Source: an uncultured Slackia sp. (GTDB lineage Bacteria > Actinomycetota > Coriobacteriia > Coriobacteriales > Eggerthellaceae). Taken from it: DNA of 7,909 bases. Below, piece after piece: positions 1 to 5,890 of the stretch. The notes below the pieces were generated by a model. It was given only the letters and a program-made list of their open reading frames with translations, did not search any database and was not told where the DNA came from. The first letter of the stretch is position 1. The number at the start of each line of letters is the position of its first letter. The translations under genes were made by a program, and so were the position numbers. The stretch is taken from positions 1 to 7,909 of the forward strand of contig USEQ01000049.1 of assembly GCA_900553655.1 (NCBI GenBank), in the 5' to 3' direction.

Positions 1-115
1 GGATTTTCCCCTTGAGGCCTTCGGGCTGAAAGCGCGTCTGAGCCGGGTACATGACGGTCTCAGGCTTGCTGAACAGCGAACGCAGGGTCATCTTCCCCAA
101 TTTGAAGCTTCCCAT
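1..115 (-). CDS. echF: Ech hydrogenase ferredoxin-like subunit EchF (N-terminal part, cut by window edge)
   Basis: Only the first 38 codons are in the window; the reading frame continues past base 1. The visible N-terminus has a short basic leader and then the pattern LFSKPETVMYP (residues 14-24), typical of the start of EchF/HycF/NuoI-type polyferredoxin subunits, before their two CxxCxxCxxxCP clusters. Those clusters would lie outside the window. In the family this subunit carries two [4Fe-4S] clusters and passes electrons between ferredoxin and the proximal cluster of EchC. The ATG lies 7 bases after the echE stop codon, with a GGTAGGGG stretch in front serving as a plausible ribosome binding site. 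The position, last in an echA-B-C-D-E-F order, strongly supports the call. The cysteine motifs could not be checked. Confidence 0.85.
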   Translation of the reverse strand, partial: MGSFKLGKMTLRSLFSKPETVMYPAQTRFQPEGLKGKI

Positions 116-122
116 TGCGCCC

Positions 123-1211
123 CTACCTTTCAGAACAGCTGATGCACGGATCGATGGTCAGGATAATCATGGGCACGTCGGCCAGGTCGCATCCTTCGAG
201 CGCTTTGACCATGCCGGCAAGATTCTGGCTGGTTGGCGTGCGCATGCGCATACGGTCGAGGTTTTTCGTGCCGTTGCCGCGGGCGTAGTAGTAGCATTCG
301 CCACGAGGCTGTTCGAGCACGCTTGAAGCCTGGGCTCCCTCCGGCGGAGTCAGCTTGCTCTTCGATCCGATGCCGTCGTCGGGAATCTTGGAGACAAGCT
401 CCTCGATGATGTCGATCGACTGGCTGACCTCCAAGGCACGGACCTTGCATCGAGCGTAGCAGTCGCCTTCGTCTGAGAGAATGGGCTCGAATCCCTCGAG
501 GTCCCCATAGGCGCCGCGACCAAGCATGCGGCAGTCGTATGCCACATTGGAAGCGCGCGCGAAAGGCCCGACCATGCATAAATCCTCGGCCTGTTCTTTG
601 CTCAGGTGACCAACGTCGACAAGGCGGCTTTTGACCGAAGTGTCTTTCAGGAAGGTGTTCGTTATTTCACGGTACTCGTCTTTGATGCTGTTGAGCTTAT
701 CGACGATAGCTTTCAGCTCGGTATTCTCGATATCGCGGTTCACGCCACCGATACACACGGCAGACAGGATAACGCGACCGCCCGTAGTGGCTTCGAAAAT
801 ATCGAGCACGCGCTCGCGCAAACGCCAGCAGTGCATGAACAGGCTCTCGAAGCCGAAGGCATCCGCCGCAAGGCCCATCCAGAGCAGATGGGAATGCATA
901 CGAGAGAGCTCGTGCAGGATAACGCGGATAAACTGGGCGCGCTTGGGAACCTCGACGCCCATGAGGTCTTCGACCGTTTCGGCGTAGCCGAGCGAATGGC
1001 CGAAGCTGCAGATGCCGCAAATACGCTCTGCAACGTAGATGAACTGATGGATGTCGCGGGTTTCGACCAGCTTCTCGAGGCCGCGGTGGATAAAGCCTAT
1101 CTGGGGTATAGCCTCGATGACGTGCTCGTCTTCAACGACCAGATCGAGATGAAGAGGCTCGGGCAAGACGGGATGCTGCGGCCCGAAAGGTATAACTGTC
1201 GCTTTTCCCAT
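123..1211 (-). CDS. echE: Ech-type [NiFe]-hydrogenase large subunit EchE
   Basis: This is the catalytic subunit, holding the NiFe(CN)2CO centre that interconverts protons and H2. The 362-residue length is close to that of known EchE proteins. Both nickel-binding motifs are intact: the L1 motif RICGICSFGH (Cys65, Cys68, His72) and the L2 motif DPCISC (Cys356, Cys359). The N-terminal GPQHPVLPEP stretch (10-19) is the conserved NuoD/EchE-type opening. The intact CxxC pairs separate it from complex I NuoD, which has lost them. The protein ends SER directly after Cys359, so it lacks the C-terminal peptide that a maturation protease removes in many hydrogenases; lack of this extension is a known trait of EchE and CooH. 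The ATG lies 2 bases after the echD stop, with an AGGCGG element upstream. Maturation would still need HypA-F, none of which is encoded here. The direction of catalysis in vivo cannot be read from sequence. Confidence 0.96.
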   Translation of the reverse strand: MGKATVIPFGPQHPVLPEPLHLDLVVEDEHVIEAIPQIGFIHRGLEKLVETRDIHQFIYVAERICGICSFGHSLGYAETVEDLMGVEVPKRAQFIRVILHELSRMHSHLLWMGLAADAFGFESLFMHCWRLRERVLDIFEATTGGRVILSAVCIGGVNRDIENTELKAIVDKLNSIKDEYREITNTFLKDTSVKSRLVDVGHLSKEQAEDLCMVGPFARASNVAYDCRMLGRGAYGDLEGFEPILSDEGDCYARCKVRALEVSQSIDIIEELVSKIPDDGIGSKSKLTPPEGAQASSVLEQPRGECYYYARGNGTKNLDRMRMRTPTSQNLAGMVKALEGCDLADVPMIILTIDPCISCSER

Positions 1212-1213
1212 GA

Positions 1214-1873
1214 TTATTCGCCGCCTTTCTGGGCCGATTCGCGTGCTACCTTCGCCTCCATGGCGGCACGGAATTTGGCTGCTTTTTCCGGATCCATTCC
1301 CGCGAGCTTCTCTTCAAGCTGCGCCTGCTTTTCTGCCTGGGCCTTTTCAGCCTCCCTCTTCGCTTTTGCCTCCATGGCGGCGCGGACCTTGGCGGCCTTC
1401 TCCGGGTCCATGCCCGCGAGCTTTTTCTCCAAATCCTCTTCAGAAGGTTTCGCGGAAGAGGCCTTGGCAGCCTTAGCAGCCGCGATTTTCGCCGCTTTCT
1501 CGCGTGCCGCCTTCTGCGCAGGAGAGATAACCGTCATCGGCTTGTCCATAGCAACCTTGTAGAAACCGCCCTTGAAATCGATAGCGATGTTCGTCACATT
1601 CAAGCAGAATAGATCGTGCGCCTCGTTCTCGAAGGGAAACGCCGCAAGAAACGACCCTGTGACAGACGGCACGCTCTGGGTGACGGCATCTATCCCCTTG
1701 ATCGTGTAGTTCTCCAAGCTGTCGCCCTTCATGAAGGAATACAAGGCGTCGATTCCTTCCTCGGTGTTGACGCAAAGCATCTGCACAAAGCGATACCCGT
1801 CATTTTTCTTCGCCTCGGCGAGCTCTACGAGCTCGTCGGCGTGCACTTCGGCAAACGTGGTATACAGAGCCAT
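1214..1873 (-). CDS. echD: EchD-like (NuoC-related) hydrogenase subunit with extended repeat-bearing tail
   Basis: The 219-residue protein sits in the echD position. Residues about 1-115 form a NuoC-like (30 kDa subunit) domain: VPSVTGSFLAAFPFENEAHD (68-87) followed by LF fits the family pattern of PSVT, an acidic residue and DLF. The start chosen is the ATG at 1871-1873, preceded by GGGGGAG and lying 4 bases after the echC stop. The same frame can be extended upstream to 2020, but that would overlap echC and has no support. From about residue 117 the protein changes into an Ala/Lys/Glu-rich tail of about 100 residues with no hydrophobic core, probably a long helix or coiled coil. Within it, residues 148-174 and 186-212 are near-copies. 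EchD is usually much shorter, about the size of the NuoC-like domain alone. In Ech complexes this subunit is a soluble, cofactor-free linker; the role of the tail is unknown. Confidence 0.88.
   Translation of the reverse strand: MALYTTFAEVHADELVELAEAKKNDGYRFVQMLCVNTEEGIDALYSFMKGDSLENYTIKGIDAVTQSVPSVTGSFLAAFPFENEAHDLFCLNVTNIAIDFKGGFYKVAMDKPMTVISPAQKAAREKAAKIAAAKAAKASSAKPSEEDLEKKLAGMDPEKAAKVRAAMEAKAKREAEKAQAEKQAQLEEKLAGMDPEKAAKFRAAMEAKVARESAQKGGE
1238..1318 (-). repeat. Copy 2 of intragenic 81-base repeat in echD (residues 186-212)
   Basis: Encodes 27 residues beginning LEEKLAGMDPEKAAKFRAAM, matching 23 of 27 residues of the copy at 1352-1432. The two copies start 114 bases (38 codons) apart, with an 11-residue charged spacer between them. 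Many codons differ at the third base (for example GAT/GAC, GAA/GAG and AAA/AAG at equivalent positions), so the copies are not a fresh slippage product. Confidence 0.9.
1352..1432 (-). repeat. Copy 1 of intragenic 81-base repeat in echD (residues 148-174)
   Basis: Encodes 27 residues beginning LEKKLAGMDPEKAAKVRAAM. It differs from the second copy at four residues (K/E, V/F, A/V, K/A). The pattern LAGMDPEKAAK reads as a helix cap or turn (GMDPE) followed by a charged helix, so each copy may be a helix-turn-helix unit of an elongated tail. That structural reading is inference. Confidence 0.9.
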
Positions 1874-1877
1874 GGCG

Positions 1878-2324
1878 CTACTCCCCCTTCTTCTTCGCTT
1901 CGGCAAGAGCCTTCGCCTTCTCTTCGAGAATAGCAAGGCCTTGCACGCCGCCGTCAATGAACGCCTCGGGGCGAACGGCGCATCCTGGCACATACACATC
2001 GACAGGAATGGCTTTGTCAACCCCTCCTATGATGTTGTAGCAATCGTGGAAGATACCCGCCGAGCAGGCGCAAATTCCGCACGCCACGACAACTTTCGGC
2101 TCGACCATCTGATCGTATATCTCCTGTACTACGCCGATGTTCTGCTCGTTGACCGAGCCGGTGACTAGGAAAATATCGGCATGCTTAGGATTGCCCGTAT
2201 TGATAATGCCGAAACGCTCGACGTCGTAAAGCGGAGTCAAAGCGGCAAGCACCTCGATATCGCAACCGTTGCAGCTGCTGCCGTCGTAATGAATGACCCA
2301 GGGTGATTTGGAAACACTGCTCAT
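1878..2324 (-). CDS. echC: Ech hydrogenase small subunit EchC (NuoB-like, proximal [4Fe-4S] cluster)
   Basis: This 148-residue subunit binds the [4Fe-4S] cluster closest to the NiFe site and relays electrons between EchF and EchE. The cluster ligands are visible: CNGC (Cys18, Cys21), GIC (Cys85, in CGICACSAG) and PGC (Cys115, in VPGCAVRP). This is the CxxC-x63-C-x29-C spacing of NuoB/EchC-like small subunits, and the length is right for an Ech small subunit without the extra C-terminal clusters of uptake hydrogenases. The short lysine/glutamate-rich tail (134-148) is not part of the core fold. The ATG is preceded by TAGGAG at a good distance. The stop of the upstream echA-echB gene overlaps this ribosome binding site, so the genes are probably translationally coupled. 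Confidence 0.95.
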   Translation of the reverse strand: MSSVSKSPWVIHYDGSSCNGCDIEVLAALTPLYDVERFGIINTGNPKHADIFLVTGSVNEQNIGVVQEIYDQMVEPKVVVACGICACSAGIFHDCYNIIGGVDKAIPVDVYVPGCAVRPEAFIDGGVQGLAILEEKAKALAEAKKKGE

Positions 2325-2334
2325 AACGAAACTC

Positions 2335-5196
2335 CTACAGAACGATGAGGACTACGAGTCCGATGATGTTGACAAGACCGGCAACGAGCGAGACGATCCA
2401 AGCCCACTTCAAGCACGACTGCCATTTCACGCGGGCGAAGTTGTTGTCGATCCAGATTTCGAAGAAATAAATCGCCAACGCCACAGCTATGGCCAACAAG
2501 ATCGAAACGGGATTGCTCCAGACGAAGAAGAGCGCCACCCAGCCGAGGAAAAGAACGTTTTCACACCAGTGCATGACTTCGACCTTCGCGAGCGTACGGC
2601 CGCTCATTTCGTTGGTCACGCCCTTGACGAGCTCCTGGTGCGCATGGTGCGAGTAGGAAAGGTCGAACGGAGACTTCCTCAGCTTGATGGTGAGGACGAA
2701 AAGCAGGCCGAGGAAGATCGGCCACGTTGCCACGATAATCGGAACGGGCGAGGCCATCAGCCCTGCGACGTCGAACGTACCGACGCTAAGAACCATGCCG
2801 ATAGCGACGAAGAGAATCATCGGCTCGTAGGCCATGACCTGAAGCGTCTCGCGATCAGCGCCGATTTCGGCGTAGGGAGAACGAGAAGAGTACGCAGCAA
2901 GGATGAAGAACAGCGCAGAAAGCGTCACGAGGAATACGCACATCAGGAAATTGCCACCGCCGAAGAACACGCCTCCCGCGATAAGGGTGAAGATCAGAGC
3001 GCAGGTGATATAGGTGCCTTCGACGCTGTTGACGCTCACGTTGTCTTTCGCGATGAGCTTGCGGACGTCATAGTACGGCTGCAGAAGCGGAGGACCGACA
3101 CGACCCTGCATACGAGCGCTGATTTTGCGATCGATGCCGGCGAGCAGGCAGCCGACGACCGGGCCGAGCACCACGAAGGCGACCATGCCGATGAGGGTTG
3201 AGAATATGCCCTCGTTGAAAGACATCGCCTGGAAGTACATGGGCAAAGAGAAAGAACCGACGAAATAGCTGCCTGCAAAAAGCGTGGCGACAATGCATAT
3301 GACGATGATGGCCGCGGTCAGCACGGTCGCAGGTTTGTCGAGACGCGCTTCTCCGAAAATGCCCTCGAGATACCAATTGCGAGACGTTGCCTCACGACTG
3401 TCTCCGAGAGACCCGCGGAAAACGCGCTTGGCGGAATCGACCGTGATGCCTGCCATGTACACCGGAACGGTGCGCGCCTTGGAGTTGCCCAGGGTTCCGA
3501 ACAAAACGACCGCAATAAAGGCGACGATGACAGCCATGATGACCATGTTGTCAAGGCCAATCGAAGCACCATACGCCCCGTAGGTACTCAACAGGTACGG
3601 CTCAACAAAATATGCGGAAAGAACAGGCATGTTGATGCAAGCGGCAACGACCAAAATGGCCATTAGCACGATTGCGGACCATTCACTCTTATATACCGTA
3701 GTCTCCACGTTTTCGCGATGAGCGGCGATGCCTGCGAGCTTTCCGAGCCACTTCGCCCAGAACATGAACGTCGCGGCGCTGCCAAAAGCGAGCAGGACAA
3801 GAAGAACGACCTGACCCGTGGTCGCAAAGGAGACGAGCGTCGCCCACTTGGAGACCAGCATGCCGAACGGGGCGATGAACATGCACATGATACCGAGCAT
3901 CATGAAGCGAGCGAGACGCGGCATGCGCTCGAAGAGCTCATCCATATCTTCGATGTTGCGGCTGCCGATATGATGCTCGGCCGTACCGACGCAGAGGAAC
4001 AGGAGGCTTTTTGCGACGGCATGGAAGATGACCAGGAAGATCGCAGCCCATACCGCTTCGGGGGTGCCGACGCCGGCGCAGGCGGTGATCAGGCCGAGAT
4101 TAGCGATAGTGGAGTATGCCAGCACGCGCTTGGCGTTGGACTGGGAAATAGCAAGGAACGAGCAGAACAGGAACGTGAATCCGCCTACGAGCACGACCAT
4201 GCCGGATGCGATGGGGAACGCAAGGAACAAAGGCGAGAGCTTGATGAGCAAAAAGACGCCGGCCTTAACCATGGTGGACGAGTGCAGAAGCGCGCTGGTA
4301 GGCGTAGGAGCGACCATGGCGCCGAGCAGCCACGTGTGAAACGGCATCTGGGCAGCCTTGGTCATGCCGGCGAACGCCAGCAAGACAACAGGAACTGCGA
4401 ACAGCGCAGCGGCCGTCGTGCCCGCGGACTGCGCACCAGCCATGAGGAATTCGCTGAAAACGAGGGGAAGCCCGTTGAGGGCCGTGAACGCAATGGCGAT
4501 CTGGAAGGCGACGCCGCCGAGCATGTTCATGACGATCTGGCGGAATGCGTTGTTGATAGCCTCCTCGGTCTTCGTGAAGCCAATGAGCAGGAACGAGCAC
4601 AGCGTGGTGACTTCCCAAGCCGTGTAGATCCACGACATGTTGTCGGAAAACACGATGTTGTACATGGCCGCAAGGAAGGCGAACATGAGGGCAAAGAACC
4701 ACGGGCGACGATCCTTCTGATCCGCATGATGGCTCTGGAAATCCTTCATGTAGCCGAGTGCGTATACACAAATGCCGGAACCGACGGTTCCGATGATAAG
4801 CGCCATGACAATGGAGAGCTCGTCGATGCGAAGCTGCGTGGAGAAGCCCGCCTCGTGCATCACGGAAGTTTCAAGCCAGATGGCAATGATAATCTGAACT
4901 AGGGCGAGGACGAGGGGCAGGATGCGCTTGTAGCGAATTGCATACGCAAGGATGAAGGCGCCTACCGCCATCTCTATGGCGAAGTTCACCATGCTCAAGA
5001 CGCCCGACCATTCAGCGGGAAGCTCGAAATACACCGGGCCGGAGCCAAGATACATGACGGAAAAGACAATAGAGAGAACACCGATAGCGACGGCAAAGCC
5101 GACCGCCAGGATATCTCGAACTTTGTCGGCGCGTATTGCAAGCATGAGTAGAGCCGCAATACAAGGCACCACAACTAGGGAAACAATTATCTCCAT
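2335..5196 (-). CDS. Fused Ech hydrogenase membrane subunits EchA-EchB (NuoL-like plus NuoH-like)
   Basis: This 953-residue polytopic membrane protein joins two normally separate subunits in one uninterrupted frame. Residues about 1-650 are an antiporter-like NuoL/HycC/EchA subunit. They carry the ion-channel residues of that family: Glu195 in YTAWE, Lys280 in GMTK, Lys311 in STMVK, Lys396 in HAVAK and Lys450. Residues about 658-953 are a NuoH/HycD/EchB subunit, with DRKISARMQGRVGPP (689-703), LLQPYYDVRKL, YEP (Glu791) and SPFDLSYSHHAHQEL (842-856). The seam is short (about 648-660), between the last EchA helix and the first EchB helix. Met658 at the seam has no convincing ribosome binding site, so separate EchB synthesis is unlikely. 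The ATG at 5196 is supported by AAGGGAGGA upstream. In the family, the NuoH-like part anchors the hydrogenase module and the NuoL-like part translocates H+ or Na+. The fusion could be a lineage trait or, less likely, a sequencing artefact. Confidence 0.94.
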   Translation of the reverse strand: MEIIVSLVVVPCIAALLMLAIRADKVRDILAVGFAVAIGVLSIVFSVMYLGSGPVYFELPAEWSGVLSMVNFAIEMAVGAFILAYAIRYKRILPLVLALVQIIIAIWLETSVMHEAGFSTQLRIDELSIVMALIIGTVGSGICVYALGYMKDFQSHHADQKDRRPWFFALMFAFLAAMYNIVFSDNMSWIYTAWEVTTLCSFLLIGFTKTEEAINNAFRQIVMNMLGGVAFQIAIAFTALNGLPLVFSEFLMAGAQSAGTTAAALFAVPVVLLAFAGMTKAAQMPFHTWLLGAMVAPTPTSALLHSSTMVKAGVFLLIKLSPLFLAFPIASGMVVLVGGFTFLFCSFLAISQSNAKRVLAYSTIANLGLITACAGVGTPEAVWAAIFLVIFHAVAKSLLFLCVGTAEHHIGSRNIEDMDELFERMPRLARFMMLGIMCMFIAPFGMLVSKWATLVSFATTGQVVLLVLLAFGSAATFMFWAKWLGKLAGIAAHRENVETTVYKSEWSAIVLMAILVVAACINMPVLSAYFVEPYLLSTYGAYGASIGLDNMVIMAVIVAFIAVVLFGTLGNSKARTVPVYMAGITVDSAKRVFRGSLGDSREATSRNWYLEGIFGEARLDKPATVLTAAIIVICIVATLFAGSYFVGSFSLPMYFQAMSFNEGIFSTLIGMVAFVVLGPVVGCLLAGIDRKISARMQGRVGPPLLQPYYDVRKLIAKDNVSVNSVEGTYITCALIFTLIAGGVFFGGGNFLMCVFLVTLSALFFILAAYSSRSPYAEIGADRETLQVMAYEPMILFVAIGMVLSVGTFDVAGLMASPVPIIVATWPIFLGLLFVLTIKLRKSPFDLSYSHHAHQELVKGVTNEMSGRTLAKVEVMHWCENVLFLGWVALFFVWSNPVSILLAIAVALAIYFFEIWIDNNFARVKWQSCLKWAWIVSLVAGLVNIIGLVVLIVL

Positions 5197-5199
5197 CGT

Positions 5200-5207
5200 T
5201 CCTCCCT
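5200..5207 (-). promoter_or_regulatory. Ribosome binding site of the ech operon's first gene
   Basis: The minus strand reads AGGGAGGA followed by ACG and the ATG at 5196. This is a near-perfect anti-16S match with short spacing (4 bases after GGAGG). A second purine run, GGGAGAAA, lies just upstream. It fixes the echAB start. Confidence 0.75.
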
Positions 5208-5225
5208 TTTTCTCCCTTGCTACCG

Positions 5226-5258
5226 ATAAAAAATAAAGCGGCGAGTCACCTCGCCGCT
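5226..5258 (-). terminator. Rho-independent terminator (minus strand) between the thioesterase gene and the ech operon
   Basis: A perfect 9-bp stem (5237-5245 pairing with 5250-5258; AGCGGCGAG / CTCGCCGCT) with a 4-base loop is followed on the minus strand by TTTATTTTTTA. The plus strand has no T-run after the stem, so it acts only on leftward transcription. It would end transcripts from the glycosyltransferase/thioesterase unit. It also lies only 29 bases before the echAB start codon, so any ech promoter must overlap it or lie upstream of it. In the latter case the ech mRNA would carry this hairpin in its leader. Confidence 0.85.
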
Positions 5259-5263
5259 GTCAC

Positions 5264-5292
5264 TTTATCAGAGCGGATCGTCGGAAGGGCAA
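5264..5292 (-). promoter_or_regulatory. Weak candidate sigma70-type promoter for the ech operon
   Basis: On the minus strand, TTGCCC (5287-5292; 4 of 6 match to TTGACA) and GATAAA (5264-5269; 4 of 6 match to TATAAT) are separated by 17 bases. Predicted initiation would fall near 5257-5258, at the first base of the terminator-like stem. The match is modest and found by eye only. No better pair was seen between 5259 and 5415, and this is the only intergenic space available for an ech promoter. Confidence 0.3.
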
Positions 5293-5307
5293 TTGGGACT
5301 TAATTGC
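5289..5307. repeat. Short inverted repeat, possible operator
   Basis: GCAATT (5289-5294) and AATTGC (5302-5307) form a perfect 6-bp inverted repeat with a 7-base spacer. It overlaps the candidate -35 element of the ech promoter, where a regulator dimer could bind. It does not match FNR or CRP consensus sites. A chance occurrence is quite possible. Confidence 0.25.
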
Positions 5308-5415
5308 TCACCGTTCGGCGTCGAGGCTCGGTAAACGGGGCAGAGCAAAGAGCGACCGCAAAGCCAGATGACGAACGAGAGAATTCGCATAGGAGACAAT
5401 CGCAAGCTGCAGCAC

Positions 5416-5883
5416 CTAAGCCATCCGTTTTGTATACGTGGTCAGCTGAGAGACATTGAAAAGCTGACCGTCGCTTTCACGATACTGCTCGACCTTCCAA
5501 ACCTGGATCTTGCCGCCCCGTCGGACAGGAGTGGCGACGCTGCGAATGGTATCCCCCAGTTCAACCGGAAGAAGATGCGTGCTTGTAAGCTCCAATCCGA
5601 CCACGCGCACACCTTCGGGAACCTTGTGCTTCGCGGCGTTGTTCGCCGTCGTCTCGGCCAAATAAGCGCTCATGCCGCCGTGAAGAATTCCATCGGGCTG
5701 GAGCATATCCTCCACCACGGGGGTCAACAAAACAGCATGATTCTCATCGATTTCGACGAATCTTGCACCAATACGCTCGTAGAACATTCGGACCACACCT
5801 TTCGCTGGTTCTAGCAAAATCGAAGCAATGCGTTGTTGTCGGCCACCACCATACAAGGGTTTTCGAAAGACGTCGATGGACAC
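5416..5883 (-). CDS. Hotdog-fold thioesterase, PaaI/MenI-like
   Basis: This is a probable acyl-CoA or aryl-CoA thioesterase. The core has the family signature LHGGMSAYLAE (67-77): His68-Gly69-Gly70 followed by Glu77, which aligns with the catalytic acid in YdiI/MenI-type enzymes (hydrolysis of 1,4-dihydroxy-2-naphthoyl-CoA in menaquinone synthesis) and in EntH. Later segments VVGLELTSTHLLPV and KIQVWKVEQY also fit the family. The substrate cannot be read from sequence; a role in menaquinone synthesis is possible but no men gene is nearby. The frame opens with GTG at 5883, giving 155 residues and lying 7 bases after the glycosyltransferase stop, which suggests co-transcription. No strong ribosome binding site precedes it. 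An internal ATG at 5787 (Met33), preceded by AAAGGTG, would give 123 residues starting right at the conserved core, so the start is uncertain. The protein is cytosolic, with no signal peptide or membrane segment. Confidence 0.85.
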   Translation of the reverse strand: MSIDVFRKPLYGGGRQQRIASILLEPAKGVVRMFYERIGARFVEIDENHAVLLTPVVEDMLQPDGILHGGMSAYLAETTANNAAKHKVPEGVRVVGLELTSTHLLPVELGDTIRSVATPVRRGGKIQVWKVEQYRESDGQLFNVSQLTTYTKRMA

Positions 5884-5890
5884 ATTCGCA

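Noticed and set aside
606..1562. Plus-strand open frame of 318 codons opposite echE and echD
   Set aside because: Its Ala/Ser/Phe repeats are just the complement of the echD duplication, and echE on the other strand is unmistakable.
1874..2020. Upstream extension of the echD frame
   Set aside because: It would overlap echC by more than 140 bases. The ATG at 1873 has its own ribosome binding site, and the conserved domain begins there.
2293..3201. Plus-strand open frame of 302 codons opposite the EchB part
   Set aside because: Same situation: a charged, low-complexity mirror of a hydrophobic coding strand, with no ribosome binding site that stands out.
3223..3225. Met658 at the fusion seam as an independent EchB start
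   Set aside because: Only a weak CCAGGCG precedes it and the reading frame is continuous with EchA, so separate initiation is not supported.
3718..4902. Long plus-strand open frame of 394 codons opposite the EchA part
   Set aside because: It is antisense to a clearly conserved membrane protein. Its product is extremely rich in charged residues, as expected when the opposite strand encodes hydrophobic helices, and it shows no recognisable domain.
1..5196. Reading the cluster as respiratory complex I, formate hydrogenlyase or an Mrp antiporter
   Set aside because: The large subunit keeps both nickel CxxC motifs (unlike NuoD). It has no C-terminal extension and no formate dehydrogenase neighbour (unlike Hyc/Hyf). 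The gene order is that of Ech.
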